Assembly (NCBI GenBank): GCA_937928335.1
Contig: CALFWN010000262.1
Coordinates: 1 to 5,433, forward strand
Direction: 5' to 3'
DNA from: an uncultured Litoreibacter sp.
GTDB taxonomy: Bacteria > Pseudomonadota > Alphaproteobacteria > Rhodobacterales > Rhodobacteraceae
DNA length: 5,433 bases
The notes under the pieces are model-generated. The model ran no database searches. It was not told the origin of the DNA and saw only the letters and a list, made by a program, of their open reading frames with translations. A program made the translations under genes and the position numbers. Shown piece by piece: positions 1 through 5,433 of the stretch (position 1 is the stretch's first letter; the number at the start of each line of letters is the position of its first letter).

Positions 1-690
1 CCGGTCACCAAGGTCGCTGTCAGGCTGCAGGTCGCAAGCGGGCTGGCGCGTAATTCCCAGATGATCGGGCAGATCAACTGCATTCGCAATCAGAGTCGCG
101 GCAACATCCGCCTGCGCGGCACCGCTTGCCAGAACCGTCACGCTGTCTGCGATCCCAAAGGAATGGCTACGCCCGCGCGCACCACTCGTTGCAACGCCGC
201 CAATCCCCTGACCACCTGAAAACCGAATGCGCCCCAAATCTGCACCTCTGTCTTGCATCATCGCAACCGAATACGAGGCGCCCTCAGACAAATGCACAGC
301 AATATCGCCGCCATTATTCACATAGGCTCGCCTCAGCGGGGCGGCATCACGCATCGCTGCCATAACCTCATCAGCCACGGCGCCGGCGACCGCAATCATT
401 GGCGTCAGGAACATCTGTCCACAAAAAGGTGCTGCCGCTGCATACATGCGTCTGGCAACCACATCTTCAGGGAGTGTCGCGCAGGGCAGTAATTGCTGAC
501 GGTGGCGGGCCAGGTCAGTCACAAGCCCGTCAAGAAGTGTCTCGAAACGCGCCACGGCAGCGCTGAAAGCCTGTGCCCGCCCATCACTGGAAGACCCGTC
601 TGCACCAACAATCAGGTCAATTGGCCCATGCTGCAAATGCAGGCGGTCCCCTGCCCCCAAGAGTCGCGCAACAGGAGGGTGCATTCCCAT
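1..690 (-). CDS. UPF0280 (COG2122) family protein, ApbE-like fold, 3' end outside window
   Basis: Reading from the ATG at 690 gives 230 codons with no stop before the window edge, so the C-terminus is missing. The protein is recognisable as UPF0280/COG2122: near the N-terminus LHLQHGPIDLIVGA (17-30), then LTPMIAVAGAVADEV (95-109), AYVNNGGDI (122-130), GVATSGARGRSHSFGIADS (165-183) and SVTVLASGAAQADVAATL (183-200). The GGDI, ATSG, His176 and AD-xx-AT (Asp195) elements occur in the same order as in ApbE FMN transferases. The Asp-Pro-x-Thr-Gly segment that normally follows the ApbE histidine is absent. No signal peptide or membrane segment is seen, so it is probably cytoplasmic, unlike classical exported ApbE. 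It overlaps the upstream reductase gene by one base (TGATG), which suggests coupled translation. The family's biochemical role is not established to my knowledge; archaeal COG2122 members have been linked genetically to homocysteine synthesis. Inference: it matures the adjacent reductase. An alternative start is the ATG at 684. Family call is confident; function is not. Confidence 0.9.
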   Translation of the reverse strand, partial: MGMHPPVARLLGAGDRLHLQHGPIDLIVGADGSSSDGRAQAFSAAVARFETLLDGLVTDLARHRQQLLPCATLPEDVVARRMYAAAAPFCGQMFLTPMIAVAGAVADEVMAAMRDAAPLRRAYVNNGGDIAVHLSEGASYSVAMMQDRGADLGRIRFSGGQGIGGVATSGARGRSHSFGIADSVTVLASGAAQADVAATLIANAVDLPDHLGITRQPACDLQPDSDLGDR

Positions 691-2171
691 CAGCCCCTCG
701 TCTTCCAGCTATAATTATGATGCGAGGTCGGGTCCGCTTCGGGGTCAATCTGACCCACCCGGCGCACATCCGGGGACAGGACCTCCTCAATCGGTTTGAC
801 GTGATCAGCATGCCCCCCCAAAGCCACATAGTCGGACAGCCGCATGGTGAATTCGATGGGCGCGACCAGGGCTGGCGTCGGGACATAGCCAAAGGAATTT
901 GACGGCATGTCCAGGACATCCGCCATCACCGTGATCCCGCCGCCCGGCCAGACATAGGCATTGGCGCCCCCGCATGAGACATGTGTCAGCGAGGACCTTA
1001 CGGAATTTGTCAGCTTCACCGGGTTCTCCGTCACACCTGATCGTAAAGACCCGCCTGCGCCACCCATAAACAACACAGAGCAAACCGAGGGTTCGCAATT
1101 CTCTGCAATCCGGTCCACCGACTGGCGCAACGCATCAGGCAACACTGCTGGCCGGGGCTGCAAATCCTCATCCAGTTCAAAATACCCGTGCTGTTCCCCT
1201 GTGGTAGAGACCATAAGAAGGCGCAGTCCCGGCCAAGCGGTTTTCGGATCTGACGGTTTCAGAATGGTCAGCGGGTCATCAACGTCGGTACCCCCCCATC
1301 CGGTGCCCGGCTCTGCCACTTGAAAGTAGCGGCCCGGCGTCGACCTGCGGCCATTAACCTTGATCCCGGTAGGCGGAATATCCAGCATCTTGCCGGCCTG
1401 ATGTTCCGACAGAATCCCGGTGATGTGATCATCAACAACAATCACCTCGTCAACATGATCAACCCATTGCGAGGCAAACATGCCGATGGTCGCAGACCCG
1501 CATCCGACGCGCATCAGCTTTTCCTCGACACCGTTGACGACAGGCGCATGTCCCGCCTGAACCACGACAGAAATGCCACCGTCTATGTCTAGCTCAACAG
1601 CCTCGCCATTGCAAAGCTTGAGCAACGTGTCGCAAGTCACGCGCCCTTCCTTCTTGCTGCCCCCGGTCAGGTGCTCCACCCCGCCCAATGACAACATTTT
1701 TGAGCCGTATTCGCTTGTTGTCACATGACCGACAGGCTCGCCCTGCACGCTGACAACGTCGCGCTCATGACCCAGAAACCGATCCGTGTCGATTTTTACT
1801 TTCACACCGCAATAGCTGAAAATCCCTTCCGTCACGATGGTCACCATATCGGCGTCATCAACCGTTTGGCTGACAATAAACGGCGCAGGTTTGTAGTCGG
1901 GATAGGTGGTGCCCGCCCCAACCGCCGTGACAAAGGGGCGCTTGCTATGCACAAGATCGCCGTCCCAGTCATCGCCTTGCAGGAACGGAACCGCCTTGGC
2001 CCCACTTTCAATCGAGTTCTCGATGATGGTCAGAGGGTCCAGCCGGACCAGTTCTCCGGCGTGGTTGGCATAGCGGTCGCAGGCCCCCGACCTGCCTTCG
2101 GCGATGTAGCACAAGACCGGGCAGGCATCGCAGCGTATCTTGTCTGGCTTGGAGCGGGGTTTCTCAGCCAT
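690..2171 (-). CDS. hnr: 6-hydroxynicotinate reductase-like iron-sulfur flavoprotein
   Basis: This complete 493-residue protein resembles 6-hydroxynicotinate reductase (Hnr) of Eubacterium barkeri. That enzyme reduces 6-hydroxynicotinate to 1,4,5,6-tetrahydro-6-oxonicotinate and is reported to contain covalent flavin, one [2Fe-2S] and two [4Fe-4S] clusters. Visible here: an N-terminal cysteine cluster C14-x2-C17-x3-C21-x9-C31 (CDACPVLC ... GACDRY), typical of FeS binding, and further cysteines at 121, 180, 187, 224, 359, 364 and 400, eleven in all. There is a CGSATIG segment at 224-230, a glycine-rich loop GGAGGSLRSGVT at 370-381, and GGANAYVWPGGG at 401-412. No signal peptide or membrane span is seen. 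The ATG at 2171 overlaps the end of the molybdenum subunit by 8 bases (ATGGCTGA) and has a well-placed AAGGGA upstream. It ends in TGA at 692..690. Its place between a molybdenum hydroxylase and UPF0280 supports ring reduction after hydroxylation. The family call comes from sequence recognition. The exact substrate in this organism is inferred and could be another hydroxylated N-heterocycle. Confidence 0.78.
   Translation of the reverse strand: MAEKPRSKPDKIRCDACPVLCYIAEGRSGACDRYANHAGELVRLDPLTIIENSIESGAKAVPFLQGDDWDGDLVHSKRPFVTAVGAGTTYPDYKPAPFIVSQTVDDADMVTIVTEGIFSYCGVKVKIDTDRFLGHERDVVSVQGEPVGHVTTSEYGSKMLSLGGVEHLTGGSKKEGRVTCDTLLKLCNGEAVELDIDGGISVVVQAGHAPVVNGVEEKLMRVGCGSATIGMFASQWVDHVDEVIVVDDHITGILSEHQAGKMLDIPPTGIKVNGRRSTPGRYFQVAEPGTGWGGTDVDDPLTILKPSDPKTAWPGLRLLMVSTTGEQHGYFELDEDLQPRPAVLPDALRQSVDRIAENCEPSVCSVLFMGGAGGSLRSGVTENPVKLTNSVRSSLTHVSCGGANAYVWPGGGITVMADVLDMPSNSFGYVPTPALVAPIEFTMRLSDYVALGGHADHVKPIEEVLSPDVRRVGQIDPEADPTSHHNYSWKTRG
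694..699 (-). promoter_or_regulatory. Ribosome binding site of the UPF0280 gene; start ambiguous
   Basis: GAGGGG on the minus strand lies only 3 bases before the ATG at 690 but 9 bases before the in-frame ATG at 684. Spacing favours 684, while the TGATG stop-start overlap with the reductase favours 690. The two products differ by only Met-Gly at the N-terminus. Confidence 0.5.
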
Positions 2172-4902
2172 TATCTCGTCCCTTGATGGCGTGTCGCAGC
2201 TTGGAAGGGGTCACCGGGACCGCATAAAGTCGAACACCGCTGGCATGTTTCACCGCATTCAAAAGCGCCGGGGCCGTCGGGATCAGGACATGCTCCCCCA
2301 AACCTTTGGCCCCATAAGGCCCGTGCCCGTCCGGGACCTCGACAATCAGCGTCTCAATCGGGGGAACATCACCAATCGTAGGGATGAGATAATCATGCAA
2401 GTTTTCCGTGCGGCCCGGCAGATACTCTTCCATCAATGCCATGCCCAACCCCTGCGCAATCCCGCCGTGAACCTGCCCTTCAACCAGCATCGGGTTGATG
2501 GCCTTCCCCACGTCATGAGCGGCAACGAACCTGATCGGTCTGATCGTGCCAAGCGCCTCATCAACCTCGATCACCGCCAATTGTGCGGCATATCCGTATT
2601 GGGCATAGGGCGCCCCCTGCCCGTTCTCATCCAGCGGTTTGATAGGTGGGTCGTATTTCTCTGTGGCGGCATATACATATCCGTCGCCATCCAAGTCCAA
2701 CTTGCCAAGGTCAAGAACATGCTCTTTTCCGCCATCCAGAATGATGATCTTTCCCGCCTCGAACCTCAGCACCGCATCCCGAGAGGCATTTACATCCCGA
2801 AGGATTTTGGCACGCAGCGCTTCGCCCGCAAGCAGCGCCGCATTGCCGGACACAAATGTCTGACGTGAGGCGGAGGTCTTGCCCGCATCAGGCGTCACAT
2901 CGGTATCGGCCCCTACAAGGGTCAATGCACTGACCGGAACGCCAAGGGCGGTGGCAAATATCTGCGACACGACAGTATTCGATCCTTGGCCGATATCGAC
3001 AGCGCCCTGATGCAGCACCACCGCCCCATCCGCCTTGATACCCGCCTTGATGGTCGAGGGGTTTGGCAAGGAGGTGTTCCCGCAGCCATACCACCCCGCC
3101 GCAAGCCCAACGCCGCGGCGCAATGATCCGCGCGCATCTGCGTTGAAGCGATCGGCTTTGCTGCGTTCCTCTGCCCAGGCAGGGCGCAGGGCTTCAAGAC
3201 AGGCTTTGACACCGACACCTTGGTCAAACACCTGTCCGCATACGGTCGGCACACCGTCCTCCAGCGCGTTCAGTATGCGAAACTCGAGCGGGTCCATGCC
3301 AAGTGTCTCGGCCAGCTCGTCAAATAGCGATTCTTGCGCGATGCCCGATTGAGGCACGCCAAACCCGCGAAACGCCCCGGCGGGCGGGCAATGTGTATGG
3401 ACCGCTTTCGCCTCTGCTGTGTAATCCGCAAACCTGTACGGCCCGGAGGCGTGGACAGGCACCCGGTTGGCCACTGTCGGGCCCCAGGACGCGTAGGCAC
3501 CCGTGTTGAACACCCCGTCAAATATAAGCCCCGACAGCTTTCCATCCTTTGTGGCACCAATCTTGAGCCTGATATCCGCAGGGTGCCGCTTGGTGGTCGA
3601 TTGCAGCGACTCCGTTCGCGAATAGGCCATCCGAACAGCACGGCCGGTTTTTAACGCTCCCAATGCCAAAAACGGCTGCACAGACAGGTCAAGTTTCGAG
3701 CCAAACCCACCGCCCACCGCTGTCGGCAAGATGCGGATCTTGGCGCGCTCCAGCCCCAGGATAGTTTCCAACGCGTCAAGGTTCATCACAGGGGCCTGCG
3801 TGCAGACGTGAATTTCCACGCGGCCATCCACAATCTCTGCAAACCCGGCTTCGGGCTCGATATAGCCATGCTCCACAAACCCTGTTGTGAATGCACCCTC
3901 AACAACAACATCAGCCCGCGCCAATGCCGCGTCGGCATCCCCGCATTGCACGAAGCCGCGACACATCTCATTGCCGGCGCGGTCGTCATGCAATTGTGGG
4001 GCCATGTCCCGGCGGGCCGCAGCAACATCACCAACGCTTTCAAGCTCACGCCACGAGACAGGAAAATCCTGCGGTCGGAACTCTCGAATGGCCTCAGGTG
4101 TCCCGATCACGGCAGCCACCGCCTCTCCCCGGAACCGGGTGATGCGTTCTGCAAAAACGGGCTGGTCCGCGAAATCGGGAATGACCCCAAACCGGTTGAG
4201 TCCGGGGATGTCATCCGCCGTCAATATGGCCTCAAAACCATTGGCCGTCCGCCATGCCTCAAGATCACCAAACGAGAAAGACGCATGTGCGTGCGAAGAG
4301 CGCACAATCTTGATCTCAAGCGTACCGGCAGGGGCAATGTCATCGCCAAATATCTCGGCCCCCTCAACCTTGGGCACCCCATCAACACGGCGCATCGCAG
4401 AGCCTGCATCCTCGCTCTGATCCAATGACGCGGGAATACCCCGCACAGCGTCGATAATCTTGCGGTATCCCGTGCACCGGCACAAAACGCCGCCGAGGGC
4501 CGCCTGCACCTGATCTTCACTTGGCTTAACCTCCTTGCGCAAAAGCGCCACCGCGCAGACCATCATGCCGGGGGTACAAACCCCGCATTGCGCGGCTCCG
4601 TGGTCTTGAAACCGCTCTGCCAGCGCTTTGGCGGTTGGATCGGACTTGATCAGCCCTGAGAGGGTATCAACCCGCTGACCATCTGCTTTTTGCGCGGGCA
4701 TCAGGCAGCCGCAGACCATCTCCCCATTCACCAAAACCGAACAGGCGCCACAATCACCCGCATTGCAGCCAATCTTGACGTCCCGTGCGCCAAGCCGTTC
4801 GCGCAGCGTCTCAGACAACCGTTCGCCGGGCGGCGGCGTGATCTGCACTGGCTCACCGTTCAGGTGAAAATTCAAACTGGCTCCGGTGTTGCGCGCATCC
4901 AT
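2164..4902 (-). CDS. Molybdenum hydroxylase, fused [2Fe-2S]x2 and molybdopterin catalytic subunit (xanthine dehydrogenase family; candidate nicotinate dehydrogenase)
   Basis: This complete 912-residue protein belongs to the xanthine dehydrogenase/aldehyde oxidoreductase family. Residues 10-80 form the plant-type [2Fe-2S] domain, with cysteines 46, 51, 54 and 66 (GCNAGDCGAC). Residues about 85-155 form the helical second [2Fe-2S] domain, with cysteines 106, 109, 141 and 143 (CGVC ... CRC). After a short linker, residues 170-912 are the molybdopterin part: GGGFGSK (397-403), GAFRGFGVPQ (509-518), DIGQGSNT (636-643) and GAKGLGE (864-870), where Glu870 is the expected catalytic base. Length and layout resemble Desulfovibrio gigas aldehyde oxidoreductase (907 residues), but here a separate FAD subunit gene precedes it, 3 nt away. 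The enzyme should hydroxylate a carbon next to ring nitrogen, or an aldehyde, using water, and pass electrons through the clusters to FAD. By eye, the bovine xanthine dehydrogenase Glu802 position is Leu404 while the Arg880 position is Arg480, so xanthine is unlikely. Nicotinate is inferred only from the adjacent reductase. The ATG at 4902 is supported by AGGGG seven bases upstream. Cytoplasmic: no Tat signal is visible. Confidence 0.93.
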   Translation of the reverse strand: MDARNTGASLNFHLNGEPVQITPPPGERLSETLRERLGARDVKIGCNAGDCGACSVLVNGEMVCGCLMPAQKADGQRVDTLSGLIKSDPTAKALAERFQDHGAAQCGVCTPGMMVCAVALLRKEVKPSEDQVQAALGGVLCRCTGYRKIIDAVRGIPASLDQSEDAGSAMRRVDGVPKVEGAEIFGDDIAPAGTLEIKIVRSSHAHASFSFGDLEAWRTANGFEAILTADDIPGLNRFGVIPDFADQPVFAERITRFRGEAVAAVIGTPEAIREFRPQDFPVSWRELESVGDVAAARRDMAPQLHDDRAGNEMCRGFVQCGDADAALARADVVVEGAFTTGFVEHGYIEPEAGFAEIVDGRVEIHVCTQAPVMNLDALETILGLERAKIRILPTAVGGGFGSKLDLSVQPFLALGALKTGRAVRMAYSRTESLQSTTKRHPADIRLKIGATKDGKLSGLIFDGVFNTGAYASWGPTVANRVPVHASGPYRFADYTAEAKAVHTHCPPAGAFRGFGVPQSGIAQESLFDELAETLGMDPLEFRILNALEDGVPTVCGQVFDQGVGVKACLEALRPAWAEERSKADRFNADARGSLRRGVGLAAGWYGCGNTSLPNPSTIKAGIKADGAVVLHQGAVDIGQGSNTVVSQIFATALGVPVSALTLVGADTDVTPDAGKTSASRQTFVSGNAALLAGEALRAKILRDVNASRDAVLRFEAGKIIILDGGKEHVLDLGKLDLDGDGYVYAATEKYDPPIKPLDENGQGAPYAQYGYAAQLAVIEVDEALGTIRPIRFVAAHDVGKAINPMLVEGQVHGGIAQGLGMALMEEYLPGRTENLHDYLIPTIGDVPPIETLIVEVPDGHGPYGAKGLGEHVLIPTAPALLNAVKHASGVRLYAVPVTPSKLRHAIKGRDNG
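2179..2184 (-). promoter_or_regulatory. Ribosome binding site of the reductase gene
   Basis: AAGGGA on the minus strand lies 7 bases before the ATG at 2171. It sits inside the last codons of the FeS-Mo subunit gene, whose stop codon falls within the first codons of the reductase (ATGGCTGA). The arrangement suggests both a direct ribosome site and coupling to upstream translation. Confidence 0.6.
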
Positions 4903-4905
4903 CGC

Positions 4906-5433
4906 CTAACCCCTGCCACAAGCGTCAAGCACCGCGCGGCGACACATCTCGGCAACCACATCGGCACGATATTCGGCTGAACCGCGAACATCGGAGATCG
5001 GTGACAGGGCCTGCCACCCGCCATCACGCGCAAAATCATATTTCGCCACATCCTTAGATGATTGCCCAACAAGACGCGCTTCCAGATCAGTGAGACGCTG
5101 CGCGACCGGGGAACAGCTGCCAACCGCAATACGGATGTCAGCAATCCTGTGCGCAGACAGCCGCGCCACCACCGCAACCATCGCAATGGAAATGACCAGA
5201 TACCGACGCGAGCCGAGTTTCGAGAAGGCGCTTCGGGCCTCACTCGGGATGTCAGGAATAAAAATCGCAGAGACCATCTCTCCAGCCTGCAAATCCACTG
5301 CTCTCACGCCGGTTATAAACTCATCCAAGGGCACCATTCGTTGGCCGCTGGACGAGTCCACTTCAACCTGCGCGTCAAGCGTCAGCAATGGCGGCACCCC
5401 GTCCGCAGCTGGGGAGGCGTTGCAAAGGTTTCC
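4906..5433 (-). CDS. FAD-binding subunit of molybdenum hydroxylase (CoxM/CutM family), 5' end outside window
   Basis: The frame is open to the window edge and ends in TAG at 4908..4906, giving 175 residues of the C-terminal part. The usual family length is about 270-290 residues, so roughly the first 100, including the first FAD-binding loop, lie outside. The first residues visible are GNLCNASPAADGVPPLL, the family's second FAD-contact motif. A GTG at 5397 lies inside this conserved stretch and is therefore not the start. Next come a substrate-domain core, SKLGSRRYLVISIAM (71-85 of the visible part), and SDVRGSAEYR (147-156), the typical motif of the CO-dehydrogenase flavoprotein C-terminal domain. 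The subunit takes electrons from the [2Fe-2S] clusters of the catalytic subunit encoded 3 nt downstream and passes them to an acceptor such as NAD+ or a quinone; the acceptor cannot be read from this fragment. Co-transcription with the FeS-Mo gene is nearly certain from the spacing. Confidence 0.92.
   Translation of the reverse strand, partial: GNLCNASPAADGVPPLLTLDAQVEVDSSSGQRMVPLDEFITGVRAVDLQAGEMVSAIFIPDIPSEARSAFSKLGSRRYLVISIAMVAVVARLSAHRIADIRIAVGSCSPVAQRLTDLEARLVGQSSKDVAKYDFARDGGWQALSPISDVRGSAEYRADVVAEMCRRAVLDACGRG
4910..4914 (-). promoter_or_regulatory. Ribosome binding site of the FeS-Mo subunit gene
   Basis: AGGGG on the minus strand lies 7 bases before the ATG at 4902, just inside the end of the FAD-subunit gene. 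It supports this ATG as the start and gives a protein that begins shortly before the plant-type ferredoxin domain, as expected. Confidence 0.6.

Noticed and set aside
813..819. Seven-C run, with a similar one at 1291-1297, as phase-variation or frameshift sites in the reductase
   Set aside because: Both encode in-frame glycine codons (ALGGHADH and GWGGTD) and the frame is intact. Seven-base runs are unremarkable at this GC content.
2079..2132. C-x2-C-x3-C at the reductase N-terminus as a radical SAM motif
   Set aside because: Radical SAM enzymes use C-x3-C-x2-C in a TIM barrel. The spacing here is reversed, a fourth Cys follows, and the rest of the protein shows no such barrel motifs.
1725..2186. 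A 153-codon open frame on the plus strand, opposite the N-terminal part of the reductase
   Set aside because: It is antisense to the conserved Cys-rich region of a recognised protein, with no family resemblance and no convincing separate ribosome site.
2140..2868. A 242-codon open frame on the plus strand
   Set aside because: It lies antisense to the conserved C-terminal part of the FeS-Mo subunit, and its translation is low-complexity Arg-rich text with no recognisable family. It is a shadow of high-GC coding on the minus strand.
3808..4428. 206- and 177-codon overlapping plus-strand frames
   Set aside because: Both are antisense to the FeS-Mo subunit and overlap each other. Neither translation resembles a protein family.
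2164..4902. Calling the molybdenum enzyme a xanthine dehydrogenase
   Set aside because: The family name fits, but the purine-binding Glu position appears to be Leu404 and the neighbours (reductase, UPF0280) do not belong to purine breakdown.
5395..5397. GTG as a start of a short FAD-subunit-like gene
   Set aside because: The frame stays open upstream to the window edge and encodes the conserved GNLCNASPAAD motif there, so this is internal to a longer gene cut by the window.

Overview
The window is a gap-free piece of one operon, read entirely on the minus strand (right to left). It holds four genes, two of them cut by the window edges: (1) the C-terminal part of a FAD subunit of a molybdenum hydroxylase, 5433..4906; (2) a fused [2Fe-2S]/molybdopterin catalytic subunit, 4902..2164; (3) a 6-hydroxynicotinate reductase-like iron-sulfur flavoprotein, 2171..690; (4) a UPF0280/COG2122 protein of the ApbE-like fold, 690..1 and open at the window edge. 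Gene junctions are a 3-nt gap, an 8-nt overlap and a 1-nt overlap. There is no intergenic stretch that could hold a promoter, a terminator or an RNA gene.

The moderately GC-rich composition (by eye, high 50s percent) and the protein style fit an alphaproteobacterium, most likely of the Rhodobacteraceae/roseobacter type. That is an impression, not a measured assignment. I see no mobile element, repeat, CRISPR array or RNA gene.

A consistent reading is a catabolic module for an N-heteroaromatic acid, nicotinate being the obvious candidate. The molybdenum hydroxylase (FAD subunit plus FeS-Mo subunit) would hydroxylate the ring next to nitrogen to give 6-hydroxynicotinate. The third gene would then reduce the ring to 1,4,5,6-tetrahydro-6-oxonicotinate, as in the Eubacterium barkeri nicotinate pathway. 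The ring-opening enamidase expected next is not in the window. The substrate is inferred from gene pairing, because no residue seen here proves it.

The most interesting point is the fourth gene. The E. barkeri 6-hydroxynicotinate reductase is reported to carry a covalently bound flavin. Here a protein with the core motifs of ApbE flavin transferases is translationally coupled (TGATG) directly behind the reductase homologue. This suggests that UPF0280 is the dedicated flavin transferase, or another cofactor-maturation factor, for the reductase. Thr228 of the reductase, in a CGSATIG segment, is a possible attachment residue.
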